Shown here piece after piece: positions 28,161 through 37,064 of a DNA stretch of 64,000 bases. Made by a program: the position numbers and the translations under genes. Source of the DNA: Bacillus sp. J37. Its GTDB lineage: Bacteria; Bacillota; Bacilli; Bacillales; Bacillaceae. The stretch is from contig NZ_JAEK01000018.1 of NCBI RefSeq assembly GCF_000518865.1, forward strand, positions 1 to 64,000, given 5' to 3'. The first letter of the stretch is position 1. Each line of letters opens with the position of its first letter. The notes beneath the pieces are model-generated. The model searched no databases and was not told where the DNA came from. It was given only the letters and a program-made list of their open reading frames with translations.

Positions 28161-28286
28161 TTAATTTTTATACAAAGATTCTGCAAAAATATACAATTTT
28201 TCTATTGACGAAATAGGGAAACAGTTGGTAAAGTGGTACCTATACAAGAGATGTATTTTTATAAACACATATTAATTTTTATACAA
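28161..28286 (+). promoter_or_regulatory. argGH promoter region with three ARG-box-like sites
   Basis: The promoter TTGACG (28205-28210), 18 bp, TAAAGT (28229-28234) is flanked by AT-rich boxes resembling the ArgR/AhrC operator (TGAATAWWWATTCA). A 15-bp direct repeat, TTAATTTTTATACAA, occurs at 28161-28175 and 28272-28286. In reverse it reads TGTATAAAAATTAA, which matches 12 of 14 operator positions. A third box, TGTATTTTTATAAA, is at 28252-28265. Sites on both sides of a promoter fit arginine repression, which is known for argGH in B. subtilis. Confidence 0.5.
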
Positions 28287-28304
28287 CCGAGGAGGAACAA
28301 ATAG

Positions 28305-29504
28305 ATGAAAAAGGTAGTTTTAGCATATTCCGGGGGTTTAGATACCTCTGTTGCAATTAAATGGTTACAAGAACAAGGTTATGATGTTGTTGCGGCATGT
28401 CTTGATGTAGGTGAAGGTAAAGATACTGCATTCGTTCAGCAAAAAGCTCTACAAGTAGGTGCAGTTGAATCATACATGATTGACGCTAAAGAAGAATTTG
28501 CAAATGACTTCGCGTTAGTGGCACTACAAGCACATACATTATATGAAGGAAAATATCCATTAGTTTCTGCACTATCACGTCCATTAATCGCAAAGAAGCT
28601 TGTGGAAATCGCTGAGAAAGAAAACGCAGTTGCAGTTGCTCATGGTTGTACTGGAAAAGGAAACGACCAAGTACGTTTTGAAGTTTCAATTAAAGCTTTA
28701 AATCCGGAACTTGAAGTACTTGCTCCAGTTCGAGAATGGGGTTGGTCACGTGAGGAAGAAATTGAATATGCTTCTAAGCACGGTATTCCGATTCCGATCA
28801 ATTTAGATAGCCCATATTCAATCGACCAAAACCTGTGGGGAAGAAGTAATGAGTGTGGTATTTTAGAAGATCCATGGGCTGCGCCGCCAGAAGGAGCATA
28901 CGATTTAACAACACCTTTAGAAAAAACTCCTGATCAAGCGGAAATGATTGAAATTGACTTTGAACAAGGTGTTCCAGTTAAGATCAATGGTAAGGCATAT
29001 CCTTTACATGAGCTTATTTTAACATTAAATGAAATTGCCGGTAAGCATGGTGTTGGACGTATTGACCATGTTGAAAACAGACTTGTCGGTATTAAATCAC
29101 GTGAAGTTTACGAATGTCCGGGTGCAATGACGTTAATTAAAGCACATAAAGAACTTGAAGATTTAACACTTGTAAAAGAAGTTGCTCACTTTAAACCAGT
29201 TATTGAGCAAAAACTTGCTGAGCTTATCTATAACGGTTTATGGTTCTCACCATTAAAACCTGCCCTGCATGCATTCTTAAAAGAAACGCAAAAATATGTT
29301 ACTGGTACAGTTAGAGTAAAATTATTTAAAGGTCATGCAATTGTAGAAGGAAGAAAATCAGAGTATTCTCTCTATGATGAAAAGCTTGCAACATATACAA
29401 AAGATGATGCATTCGATCACAATGCAGCAATCGGATTTATTGAACTATTCGGATTACCAACAAAAGTTAACAGCATGGTGAAAAACAAGAAGGTGGAAGT
29501 ATGA
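28305..29504 (+). CDS. argG: argininosuccinate synthase
   Basis: This enzyme joins citrulline and aspartate, with ATP cleavage to AMP, in the seventh step of arginine synthesis. The 399 residues open with [18 protein letters not shown] (3-20), the PP-loop ATP site. [15 protein letters not shown] and [13 protein letters not shown] are further signatures. RBS GAGGAGG. The 3' end overlaps argH by 4 bases (ATGA), so the two are translationally coupled. Probable ArgR boxes lie upstream. Confidence 0.98.
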   Translation: MKKVVLAYSGGLDTSVAIKWLQEQGYDVVAACLDVGEGKDTAFVQQKALQVGAVESYMIDAKEEFANDFALVALQAHTLYEGKYPLVSALSRPLIAKKLVEIAEKENAVAVAHGCTGKGNDQVRFEVSIKALNPELEVLAPVREWGWSREEEIEYASKHGIPIPINLDSPYSIDQNLWGRSNECGILEDPWAAPPEGAYDLTTPLEKTPDQAEMIEIDFEQGVPVKINGKAYPLHELILTLNEIAGKHGVGRIDHVENRLVGIKSREVYECPGAMTLIKAHKELEDLTLVKEVAHFKPVIEQKLAELIYNGLWFSPLKPALHAFLKETQKYVTGTVRVKLFKGHAIVEGRKSEYSLYDEKLATYTKDDAFDHNAAIGFIELFGLPTKVNSMVKNKKVEV

Positions 29505-30874
29505 AAAAGCTTTGGGGTGGACGCTTCCAAAAAACCCCTGAACAATGGGTGGATGAGTTCGGAGCATCCATCCATTTTGATCAGGAATTAGTTGAGGAAG
29601 ACATCACTGGCAGTCTTGCACATGTTGATATGTTAGGCAAGTGTGGGATTATCAGCAAAGAAGAAGCAGAGCAGATTACAATTGGCTTAACAACTCTATT
29701 AGAAAAAGCCAAAAAGAACGAGCTTACTTTTTCCGTTAACTATGAAGATATTCATCTAAATATTGAAAAAATGTTAATTGATGAAATCGGTCCTGTTGGA
29801 GGAAAACTACATACAGGTAGAAGCCGTAATGATCAGGTTGCAACTGATATGCATTTATATTTACGTAAGCATGTTGCAATGGTCGTTGAGCTTATTGAGG
29901 GTCTTCAAAAATCCCTGATTGAAAAGGCGGAAGAAAATGTAGAAACAATTCTGCCTGGTTATACACACCTTCAAAGAGCACAGCCAATCTCATTTGCCCA
30001 TCATTTAATGGCTTATTTTTGGATGTTGGACCGTGATAAGCAAAGATTTACAGAATCCTTAAAGCGGATTAATATATCCCCATTAGGAAGTGCTGCGCTT
30101 GCAGGGACTACATTTCCTATAGACCGTGAATATACAGCACAAAAGCTTGATTTTGACGGTATTTATGAAAATAGTCTTGATGGTGTTAGTGATCGTGACT
30201 TTATCATTGAATTTCTAAGCAACAGCTCTCTTATGATGATGCATTTATCTCGTTTTTGTGAAGAAATCATTTTGTGGTGCTCTCAGGAATTCCAATTTAT
30301 TGAGCTTGATGATACGTATGCTACCGGAAGCAGTATCATGCCGCAAAAGAAAAATCCTGATATGGCAGAGTTAATTAGAGGGAAAACAGGAAGAGTCTAC
30401 GGTAATTTAATGTCTCTATTAACGATTCTAAAGGGACTTCCGCTTGCTTACAACAAAGATCTTCAAGAAGATAAAGAAGGTATGTTTGATACAGTTAAAA
30501 CAATTGAAGGCAGCTTACAAATCTTTATCGGAATGGTTGATACATTAAAAGTGAATAAAGAAAAAATGGAAAAGGCAACTTCAGAAGATTTCTCAAATGC
30601 AACTGAATTAGCAGACTACCTTTCAACAAAGGGAATGCCATTTAGAGAAGCACATGAAGTCGTTGGAACGTTGGTTTATCAATGTATCCAGTCAGGAATT
30701 TATTTGAAGGATCTGCCGTTTGAAGACTATCAAAAAGTGTCAAATCTTTTTGAAGAGGATATTTATGAGATGATCAATCCTTATGAAGCTGTACGAAAAA
30801 GAATGAGTGCTGGTGGGACTGGCTTTGAAGTTGTAAAGAAAGCACTTGGAAAAGCAAAAGCAACACTATCTTAA
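29501..30874 (+). CDS. argH: argininosuccinate lyase
   Basis: This enzyme cleaves argininosuccinate to arginine and fumarate, the last step of arginine synthesis. The 457 residues include the fumarase-superfamily signature [30 protein letters not shown] and [22 protein letters not shown] within the end of argG serves as the ribosome binding site. It overlaps argG by 4 bases. The inverted repeat downstream probably ends the operon transcript. Confidence 0.98.
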   Translation: MKKLWGGRFQKTPEQWVDEFGASIHFDQELVEEDITGSLAHVDMLGKCGIISKEEAEQITIGLTTLLEKAKKNELTFSVNYEDIHLNIEKMLIDEIGPVGGKLHTGRSRNDQVATDMHLYLRKHVAMVVELIEGLQKSLIEKAEENVETILPGYTHLQRAQPISFAHHLMAYFWMLDRDKQRFTESLKRINISPLGSAALAGTTFPIDREYTAQKLDFDGIYENSLDGVSDRDFIIEFLSNSSLMMMHLSRFCEEIILWCSQEFQFIELDDTYATGSSIMPQKKNPDMAELIRGKTGRVYGNLMSLLTILKGLPLAYNKDLQEDKEGMFDTVKTIEGSLQIFIGMVDTLKVNKEKMEKATSEDFSNATELADYLSTKGMPFREAHEVVGTLVYQCIQSGIYLKDLPFEDYQKVSNLFEEDIYEMINPYEAVRKRMSAGGTGFEVVKKALGKAKATLS

Positions 30875-30889
30875 TAAAATCATCGTATA

Positions 30890-30945
30890 AGCTCTTTATT
30901 TTCAGAGACACTAATGTTCGTATACTGAAAATAAGGAGCTGTTTT
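30890..30945 (+). terminator. 16-bp inverted repeat after argH, terminator-like, containing the next gene's RBS
   Basis: AGCTCTTTATTTTCAG (30890-30905) pairs with CTGAAAATAAGGAGCT (30925-30940), with one mismatch and a 19-base loop, followed by GTTTTAG. The right arm contains AAGGAG, the ribosome binding site of the 53-residue ORF starting at 30949. Confidence 0.6.
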
Positions 30946-30948
30946 AGT

Positions 30949-31110
30949 TTGAAAGAGAAACGAGTAACTAGACAAACCTATTATTATGACCACTTGGGTG
31001 AACAAGAAACAATGCAACAACTAACAGATTCCTATTCAAGTGGAGTTGTTGAACAACAATATGATCCAAATTTTCTCCAAGAGCATTTTAGATTAAGAAG
31101 AGATTCATAA
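30949..31110 (+). CDS. hypothetical 53-residue protein
   Basis: I do not recognise the product. It starts at TTG 30949 (MKEKRVTRQTYYYDH) and ends RLRRDS before TAA, followed by its own terminator. AAGGAG lies 10 bases before the start. The protein is polar, with three adjacent Tyr, several Gln, and basic ends; there are no Cys and no membrane segment. B. subtilis has a small gene (ytzD) between argH and ytkK, so this is likely its counterpart, by position only. The RBS is inside the right arm of the hairpin that ends argGH, so translation may depend on RNA folding. Confidence 0.65.
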   Translation: MKEKRVTRQTYYYDHLGEQETMQQLTDSYSSGVVEQQYDPNFLQEHFRLRRDS

Positions 31111-31118
31111 AGAAAACT

Positions 31119-31148
31119 GCTGGCTTACTTTTTTAGTCAGCTTTTTTT
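31119..31148 (+). terminator. terminator after the 53-residue gene
   Basis: GCTGGCT/AGTCAGC stem with one G-T pair, a 9-base loop and a seven-T run. Confidence 0.8.
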
Positions 31149-31334
31149 GCCTTCAATTTCCCCATAATTAAATTTCCAAAATGAGCAATAAAAATAGAAA
31201 CAATTTATATTTTCGTTTATTGTTATAATAACACCTTATATGAATATAAACGTAATGAATGAAGGAATATTCATGAAGCGGATCAAATAAAGATGTATAG
31301 AATAAGACAAGCTTTATGGGGAGGAAATGATATC

Positions 31335-32102
31335 GTGAGACATGCCCTTATTACTGCAGGATCAAAAGGGTTAGGAAAGAAAGTGACAGAAGAATTTTTG
31401 AAAAAGGGTTATTCCGTCACTGTCAATTACCGAAATGATATAGAAGCAGTAAATGAGTTCAAAGGGAATTACTCTCATCTTCTTGATCGTATTTTATTTG
31501 TTCAAGGTGATGTTACAAAGAAAGCAGATTTATCAAATATGATCGATGTATCACTTGAACGTTTTGGAAGACTAGATTGTTTAATAAATAATGCAGGTCC
31601 TTATATATTTGAAAGAAAAAAGCTTGCCGATTATACTGATGATGAATGGTATCAAATGATCGAAGGGAATTTAAGCTCTGTTTTTCATTTATTTAAAAAG
31701 GTTGTTCCCATCATGAGAAAACAAAAGTATGGAAGAATTGTTACATATGGTTTCCAAGGCGCTGAATCTTCACCAGGTTGGCTGCATCGCTCTGCTTATA
31801 GTGCAGCAAAGGTGGGATTAGTTTCTTTAACAAAATCAATTAGTATCGAAGAAGCTGAACATGGAATTACGGCCAATATGATTTGTCCTGGTAATATAAT
31901 TGGAGAAATGAAAGAAGCAACGATCGAACATTCGAGAAAAATAAGTGAAAGTCAATCAAAAACACCGATCGGACGGTCAGGAACTGGAGAAGATATTGCA
32001 AGAACTGTGGCTTTTATTTGTGATGAAAATTCAGATTTGATCACCGGGTCAATTATTGAAGTGACTGGCGGAGCAAACGTCATCCATCGATTCCACTTGT
32101 AA
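31335..32102 (+). CDS. ytkK: short-chain dehydrogenase/reductase (YtkK)
   Basis: This 255-residue classical SDR oxidoreductase has an unknown substrate. The nucleotide-binding TAGSKGLG motif (about 8-15), NNAG (about 87-90) and the catalytic YSAAK (about 155-159) with an upstream Ser are present. GTG 31335 is chosen because GGGGAGGAAATG precedes it, and the protein then starts right at the first strand of the Rossmann fold; an ATG at 31293 adds 14 unlike residues. Length equals that of B. subtilis YtkK, which has the same neighbours. Confidence 0.9.
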   Translation: MRHALITAGSKGLGKKVTEEFLKKGYSVTVNYRNDIEAVNEFKGNYSHLLDRILFVQGDVTKKADLSNMIDVSLERFGRLDCLINNAGPYIFERKKLADYTDDEWYQMIEGNLSSVFHLFKKVVPIMRKQKYGRIVTYGFQGAESSPGWLHRSAYSAAKVGLVSLTKSISIEEAEHGITANMICPGNIIGEMKEATIEHSRKISESQSKTPIGRSGTGEDIARTVAFICDENSDLITGSIIEVTGGANVIHRFHL

Positions 32103-32229
32103 TAGTGGTAAGAGGAGAGAGAAGGTTTAAACGATAGCGGATAGTGGGTAAAATTTTATAAGGTTGATATAGGAATAGATACGTTCCTTTGATATATCAA
32201 GTTACATTACAAAGAAAGCGGTGAATAGA

Positions 32230-32910
32230 TTGCAAGTTTCATACCATGGTCATTCTGTTGTACAAGTGATGAGTAAGAACAAAAACATTATTATTGATCC
32301 GTTTATCAAAGGCAACCCTTTAACTGATTTAACTGTTGAACAGGTAAAGGCTGATGTGATTATCCTTACACATGGTCATAATGACCATGTTGGTGATACA
32401 GTTGAAATAGCCCAAAAAAACAATGCATTGGTCATTGCGCCATATGAATTGGCTGTTTACATAGGCAAGAATGGTATAGACATTCATCCTATGAACCTCG
32501 GTGGTGCCTATCAATTTGATTTTGGAACCGTAAAGCTTACCCAGGCTTTTCATGGGTCGAGCTATCAGGAAGAAGATGGAACAGTGGTTTATACAGGAAT
32601 GCCATCAGGAGCTTTAATTACAGCTGAGGGCAAAACCCTTTATCATGCGGGTGATACGGCATTATTTTCAGATATGAAAATGATAGGTGAACGCCATGAA
32701 ATAGATATTGCGTTTCTGCCTATTGGGGATAATCTAACAATGGGACCTGATGATGCAAAAGATGCTGCAAAATGGTTGAAGGCGAAAAAAGTCGTTCCAA
32801 TTCATTACGACACGTTCCCTCATATTAAACAAGACCCTATAAAATTTTCTCAATTGCTCCCTGAAGGTGTCGGCCTGCCTTTAAAAGTCGGTGAATCATA
32901 TCGTGTGTAA
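32230..32910 (+). CDS. ytkL: metal-dependent hydrolase, UPF0173/metallo-beta-lactamase fold (YtkL)
   Basis: This 226-residue protein of the UPF0173 family has the metallo-beta-lactamase signature [11 protein letters not shown] (about 51-61) and distal metal ligands HAGDTALF and PIHYDTFP. The substrate is unknown; the fold is shared with UlaG-like and phosphodiesterase enzymes. The start is taken as TTG 32230, which begins right at QVSYHGHS, the family N-terminus, behind AAAGCGGTG; GTG 32221 is an alternative. It ends at a strong terminator. Confidence 0.92.
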   Translation: MQVSYHGHSVVQVMSKNKNIIIDPFIKGNPLTDLTVEQVKADVIILTHGHNDHVGDTVEIAQKNNALVIAPYELAVYIGKNGIDIHPMNLGGAYQFDFGTVKLTQAFHGSSYQEEDGTVVYTGMPSGALITAEGKTLYHAGDTALFSDMKMIGERHEIDIAFLPIGDNLTMGPDDAKDAAKWLKAKKVVPIHYDTFPHIKQDPIKFSQLLPEGVGLPLKVGESYRV

Positions 32911-32950
32911 AAAGAATTGACGCGTCATGGTGATGCGTCAATTCTTTTTT
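32911..32950 (+). terminator. terminator of ytkL
   Basis: Perfect 13-bp stem AAAGAATTGACGC/GCGTCAATTCTTT with a T-run. Confidence 0.93.
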
Positions 32951-33008
32951 ACTTTATACTGTTTTCGCAAAGATTGTAGCTATGAATATGATTATAACTT
33001 CTATAGTG

Positions 33009-33132
33009 AAATGGAGTGGAAGACACTAAGACACCTGCGGGAGGTAGAAGAAAGGTTGAGACCCCCAGAGGTGAAGCCGAGGCTCAGCTTCCTCCCCGAC
33101 GCATAGAGTGGCTGAAGTGCAATGGAACGAAT
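33009..33132. repeat. intergenic repeat, family B, single copy
   Basis: This GC-rich, non-coding island lies in AT-rich spacer. It starts GGAGTGGAAGACAC, contains GAGACCCCCAGAGG and a self-complementary GAAGCCGAGGCTCAGCTTC, and ends GCTGAAGTGCAATGGAACG. It strongly resembles a dispersed repeat family seen in many Bacillus intergenic regions (GGAGTGGAAGGC...GAGGCTCA...). That match is from memory. The rest of the 32951-33305 spacer holds no gene that I can see. Confidence 0.6.
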
Positions 33133-33305
33133 TTTTACCTTAGAAAGTACTTGAAAAAACAATAAAGTATGCAACAATAGCCTTTACTTAATAAAGTATG
33201 ATGACGCGTTATGTAAACTTTAATTTCTACTCTCCAAAGCTTCTTTTCTACATTGTACATGCATACAATTATTAATAAAGTTATGGATGTGAAAGGGTGG
33301 TTGAA

Positions 33306-33551
33306 ATGAAAAGTTTGATTTATGCATTTTTAGCATTAGTGATGCTTTATTTTGGACTGCAAAATATCGCATTAACAGGTGATAAGATGCAGACTGTGTT
33401 TGTATTAAGTTGGTTATGTCTTGCGATCTTTGTCATAGGCGGGAATTTTGCGCAGTTCTTATATCGTCCAAAGCAGCGAGCTTCTGCAAGACAAGTAAAA
33501 GCATATAAAGAGTCACTGCAAAGAAAAAGACAACGCCAAACGTTGCGTTGA
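33306..33551 (+). CDS. small membrane protein, two transmembrane helices
   Basis: I cannot name this gene. ATG 33306 follows AAAGGGTGG; a GTG at 33297 lies inside the RBS. The 81-residue product has two membrane helices (about 2-18 and 30-52) joined by a short polar loop (ALTGDKMQ), and a very basic cytoplasmic tail (PKQRASARQVKAYKESLQRKRQRQ). The tail could contact nucleic acid or acidic lipids. The ytoI promoter overlaps its stop codon, so its transcript probably continues into ytoI. Confidence 0.75.
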   Translation: MKSLIYAFLALVMLYFGLQNIALTGDKMQTVFVLSWLCLAIFVIGGNFAQFLYRPKQRASARQVKAYKESLQRKRQRQTLR

Positions 33552-33576
33552 TATAAGCTATTATCACCCTTATAAT
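33548..33576 (+). promoter_or_regulatory. sigma-A promoter of ytoI
   Basis: TTGATA (33548-33553), 17 bp, TATAAT (33571-33576). The -35 overlaps the stop codon of the small membrane protein gene. Confidence 0.75.
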
Positions 33577-33603
33577 ATAATTGGACACGTTTGTTTAGAC
33601 AAC

Positions 33604-33619
33604 AACTCTCTTAAGAGTT
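33604..33619. promoter_or_regulatory. palindrome downstream of the ytoI promoter, possible operator
   Basis: AACTCT-CTTA-AGAGTT is a symmetric site starting 28 bp after the -10. ytoI itself encodes a helix-turn-helix protein, so autoregulation here is possible. Weak evidence. Confidence 0.3.
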
Positions 33620-33663
33620 ATGTTTGCAGATAGATGCACAAATAGAAAAAAGGGTGATGCAGC

Positions 33664-34980
33664 TTGGCTACGAAGCACGAGCAAATATTACAGCATATAA
33701 CTTCACTGCCAGTAGGAGAAAAAATTTCTGTTAGGCAAATTGCGAAAGATATTAATGTTAGCGAGGGAACAGCATATCGCGCTATAAAAGAAGCTGAAAA
33801 TAAAGGGTATGTAAGTACAATCGAACGTGTAGGGACAATTAGGATTGAAACAAAGAAAAAAGAAAATTTTGAAAAGTTAACATATGCAGAGGTTGTTAAT
33901 ATTGTTGAGGGACAAGTTTTAGGTGGACGGGCAGGACTACATAAGACATTAAACAAATTTGTTATAGGTGCCATGAAACTTGATGCGATGATGAGGTATA
34001 CAGGAGCTGGTAACCTGCTTATCGTAGGAAATAGAACAACTGCTCACCAATATGCACTTGAAGCCGGTGCTGCTGTACTCATTACAGGCGGGTTTGATAC
34101 TGAAGATAGTGTGAAAAAACTCGCTGACGAACTTGAATTACCGATTATTTCAACAAGTTATGACACGTTCACAGTAGGAGCTATGATCAACAGAGCGATT
34201 TATGATCAGTTAATCAAAAAAGAAATTGTTCAAGTTGAAGATATTTTAACTCCGATAGATAAAACAATTTGTTTATATACAACTGATACGATTGCCACAT
34301 GGTATCAACATAATTATGAAACAGGACATGGACGCTTTCCGGTTATTGATCAAAACCTTAAAGTGCAGGGTATTGTAACGTCAAAAGATATCATGGGGAA
34401 TGATCATTCGACCTTAATTGAAAAAGTCATGACAAAGAGTCCGATTACAGTTATAGGTAAAACGTCTGTTGCATCTGCAGCGCAAATGATGGTATGGGAA
34501 GGGATTGAGCTTCTCCCGGTTGTTGACCAACAGAATCGACTTCAAGGAATCATTAGCCGACAAGATGTCTTAAAAGCTCTTCAGGTCATTCAAAGACAGC
34601 CGCAAATTGGGGAAAAACTTGATGATATTGTGACAAATCAGTTCGTAACAATAGATGATGAGGCAAAACGAAGCAGTATTTTTCGTTGTGAAGTCAGTCC
34701 TCAAATGACGAACCACTTAGGTACCATTTCATACGGTGTCTTTACAACCCTTGTAACCGAATCGGTAAATCGGTTTTTAAGAGCGCAGAAAAAGGGTGAC
34801 ATTGTTGTTGAGAATATTACGATCTATTTCATTAAACCTGTACAAATGGAATCAATGCTTGAAATACATCCGAAAATTCTTGAAGTTGGGCGTAAGTTTG
34901 GAAAGATTGATGTTGAAGCGTTTAGTAATGGTGTAGTTGTAGGGAAGGCAATGTTAATGGTCCAGCTAATTGAAAGATAG
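33664..34980 (+). CDS. ytoI: HTH-DRTGG-CBS-hotdog regulatory protein (YtoI)
   Basis: This 438-residue multidomain protein has an N-terminal winged helix (GEKISVRQIAKDINVSEGTAYRAIKEAENKGYVS across about 17-49), a DRTGG domain (about 70-185), two CBS domains (about 190-310: PVIDQNLKVQGIVTSKDI and PVVDQQNRLQGIISRQDV), and a C-terminal hotdog/thioesterase-like domain (about 335-438). CBS pairs usually bind adenine nucleotides, so it looks like a metabolite-sensing DNA-binding protein. Start is TTG 33664 behind AAAGGGTG. It has its own good promoter. Targets are unknown. Confidence 0.9.
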   Translation: MATKHEQILQHITSLPVGEKISVRQIAKDINVSEGTAYRAIKEAENKGYVSTIERVGTIRIETKKKENFEKLTYAEVVNIVEGQVLGGRAGLHKTLNKFVIGAMKLDAMMRYTGAGNLLIVGNRTTAHQYALEAGAAVLITGGFDTEDSVKKLADELELPIISTSYDTFTVGAMINRAIYDQLIKKEIVQVEDILTPIDKTICLYTTDTIATWYQHNYETGHGRFPVIDQNLKVQGIVTSKDIMGNDHSTLIEKVMTKSPITVIGKTSVASAAQMMVWEGIELLPVVDQQNRLQGIISRQDVLKALQVIQRQPQIGEKLDDIVTNQFVTIDDEAKRSSIFRCEVSPQMTNHLGTISYGVFTTLVTESVNRFLRAQKKGDIVVENITIYFIKPVQMESMLEIHPKILEVGRKFGKIDVEAFSNGVVVGKAMLMVQLIER

Positions 34981-35038
34981 AAAAAGAGGTGTATTTGTCT
35001 TGGACTCTTAAAAAGTCATAAGACACACACCTCTTTTT
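34981..35038. terminator. bidirectional terminator between ytoI and ytpI
   Basis: AAAAAGAGGTGT...GTCTT pairs with AAGAC...CACCTCTTTTT. A- and T-runs on both sides let it end both convergent genes. Confidence 0.9.
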
Positions 35039-35334
35039 TACTTTTGTTTCACTTCGCTTAACACCTGTGGCAAATAGTGTTTGTAAGCACGATAGCCTGT
35101 CCAGGCACTTGCAAAGCCGAGTAGAAGGAAGATCGCTCCTATCACAAAAGACAATGTAGAGCGATAGAGAAAGAGCTGGTTCATTCCGAAAAATGCTACA
35201 AATAAGCCCAAAGCAATACTTGATTTTGCCGATATCCAACGCTTTTCAATTGGCTTATTTGATCGATAAGATTTGATCTTATAATAAACATAAAAAGCTA
35301 AAGCGAAAATGATGAGAACAACTAAAACTGGCAT
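35038..35334 (-). CDS. ytpI: YtpI-family membrane protein
   Basis: This 98-residue protein has three membrane helices (about 3-19, 39-56 and 60-78) and a conserved loop KPIEKRWISAKSSIALG. It matches the YtpI family, found between ytoI and nrnA (ytqI) in Bacillus. Function is unknown. ATG 35334 is chosen because GGAGG precedes it and the protein then begins at the first membrane helix. It is on the minus strand, divergent from nrnA. Confidence 0.88.
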   Translation of the reverse strand: MPVLVVLIIFALAFYVYYKIKSYRSNKPIEKRWISAKSSIALGLFVAFFGMNQLFLYRSTLSFVIGAIFLLLGFASAWTGYRAYKHYLPQVLSEVKQK

Positions 35335-35498
35335 TTCCAAAACCTCCATAAGGTTCAACTCTATCAAACTTTTACGAATCTATTTTACCATGTCCCAAAT
35401 AAAAACAGGATAAAAAATGAACAAGTAGATCAATCATTCTTTTTAATTCCGGAAAATTGTGATTTAATAACTTTATAAAAGGTAAAAAGGAGAACGAA

Positions 35499-36440
35499 AT
35501 GAAACAACAAATTTTAGAAGAAATTCGCACTCATGATTCCATTATTATTCATCGTCATGTTCGTCCAGATCCAGATGCTTACGGTTCACAATGTGGATTG
35601 TCGGAGATTTTAAAAGCGTCTTATCCGGATAAAAAGATTTATGTTGTTGGAGAAACTGAACCATCATTAGAGTTTCTATATAAAATGGATCTTGTTCCTG
35701 ATGAACTATATCAAGATTCATTAGTGATTGTATGTGATACGGCAAATCAGGCAAGAGTTAGTGATCAGCGTTATCATACTGGAAAAAAACTTATCAAAAT
35801 TGACCATCATCCAAACGATGATCAATATGGGGACATTATTTGGGTAGATACATCTGCAAGTGCTACAAGTGAAATGATATACGAATTATACTTAGAAGGA
35901 AAAGAAGCTGGATTACAACTTTCTAAAAAGGCTGCAGAGCTTCTGTATACGGGTATTGTTGGAGATACAGGGAGATTCCTTTTTCCAAGTACAACCGAAA
36001 AAACATTTCAATATGCAAGTGCATTAATTTCTGTGGGAATTAAACCAACACCAATTTATGATGAGCTGTACAAAACAAAGAGAAATGTGGCTAAATTAAG
36101 CGGTTTTGTCTTACAAAACTTTTCTTTAACCTCTTCAGGCGCGGCATCTATGAAAATCACAAAAGAAATGTTAAAAGAGTATGAAGTGACACCTTCAGAG
36201 GCTTCACAACTTGTAGGGATTTTAGGAAATATTGAAGGGGTAAAAGCATGGGTATTTTTTGTGGAGGAGGAGACACAAATTCGTGTTCGACTTCGTGCAA
36301 AAAGTCTTGTGATTAATGGATTAGCAAAACGATATAATGGCGGCGGACATCCTCTTGCTTCCGGAGCATCTGTATATAGCTGGGAGGAAGCTAACCAGGT
36401 TGTCCATGAATTAGAAAAGCTATGCCAGGACCATACATGA
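35499..36440 (+). CDS. nrnA: bifunctional oligoribonuclease / pAp phosphatase NrnA
   Basis: This 313-residue DHH-DHHA1 enzyme degrades 2-5-mer nanoRNA and removes the 3' phosphate from pAp. Metal-binding motifs are RHVRPDPDAYG (about 20-30), CDTANQ, the DHH motif in KIDHHPNDD (about 100-108), and the substrate-binding NGGGHPLASGA (about 282-292). RBS AAAAGGAG. Monocistronic; corresponds to B. subtilis ytqI. Confidence 0.96.
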   Translation: MKQQILEEIRTHDSIIIHRHVRPDPDAYGSQCGLSEILKASYPDKKIYVVGETEPSLEFLYKMDLVPDELYQDSLVIVCDTANQARVSDQRYHTGKKLIKIDHHPNDDQYGDIIWVDTSASATSEMIYELYLEGKEAGLQLSKKAAELLYTGIVGDTGRFLFPSTTEKTFQYASALISVGIKPTPIYDELYKTKRNVAKLSGFVLQNFSLTSSGAASMKITKEMLKEYEVTPSEASQLVGILGNIEGVKAWVFFVEEETQIRVRLRAKSLVINGLAKRYNGGGHPLASGASVYSWEEANQVVHELEKLCQDHT

Positions 36441-36447
36441 TGAAACT

Positions 36448-36480
36448 AAGGGCTGTTATTTCTTATGAACAGCCCTTTTC
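36448..36480 (+). terminator. terminator of nrnA
   Basis: Perfect 10-bp AAGGGCTGTT/AACAGCCCTT stem followed by a T-run. Confidence 0.92.
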
Positions 36481-36628
36481 TCTGCATGAAAATCTGTATG
36501 AATAGCCAAATAATCACTATGTGAGGAACTTAATCATGAGGGAATTTTCGTCTTTCTGTCTTTGATGAAAGTTGGGTTCATACTAAGTCTGAGGAAATCG
36601 ACTATTGAAGAAAATTTAATAACAGCGC

Positions 36629-36817
36629 TTACTTTTCTCTGTTCGGAATAAACCAAAAACCAAGCTCTGTTACATCCTCGTAAACATCAAGTTGTAATTT
36701 CTTTAATTCTTTTTTAATTAGTCCTGCAAGTTCCGCTGATTCAACATAAGCAGAAAAGCCCTTTTTAATGATTTCTACTTTCTCTAGAGCCACTTTTTTA
36801 GAATTTAAAATATACAT
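36629..36817 (-). CDS. hypothetical 62-residue protein
   Basis: I do not recognise this gene with certainty. ATG 36817 follows a strong GGAGGGATG. The product (starts MYILNSKKVALEKVE) is a small mixed alpha/beta protein with a charged central helix (ESAELAGLIKKELKKLQLD) and an aromatic end (GFWFIPNREK). No Cys, no membrane segment. It lies downstream of ytrH-ytrI on the same strand, but 247 bp away, so it is probably a separate unit. No clear terminator follows it. Confidence 0.7.
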   Translation of the reverse strand: MYILNSKKVALEKVEIIKKGFSAYVESAELAGLIKKELKKLQLDVYEDVTELGFWFIPNREK

Positions 36818-37064
36818 ATCTCATCCCTCCATATCATATTTTCCGAGACTATAGGGCAGAAATATTGGAAAACAAGGGTATGGATGTATTGTTAGGATAT
36901 GAATGAACAAATGGAACATGAATTGTAGGAACTAAGAGTTCAAGAAGCCAATTTCAATGATAAACTGACTTCTTAATGAATTCCTTGTTTTTCCTACTTC
37001 TATTTTATCGAAAAAACTAAGAAATTGCGATTCAATTTTTAAATTATTGAAAAAGAGACATATT

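Noticed and set aside
33161-33200. Direct repeat AATAAAGTATG at 33161-33171 and 33190-33200
   Set aside because: Short AT-rich repeat with no further copies; could be chance.
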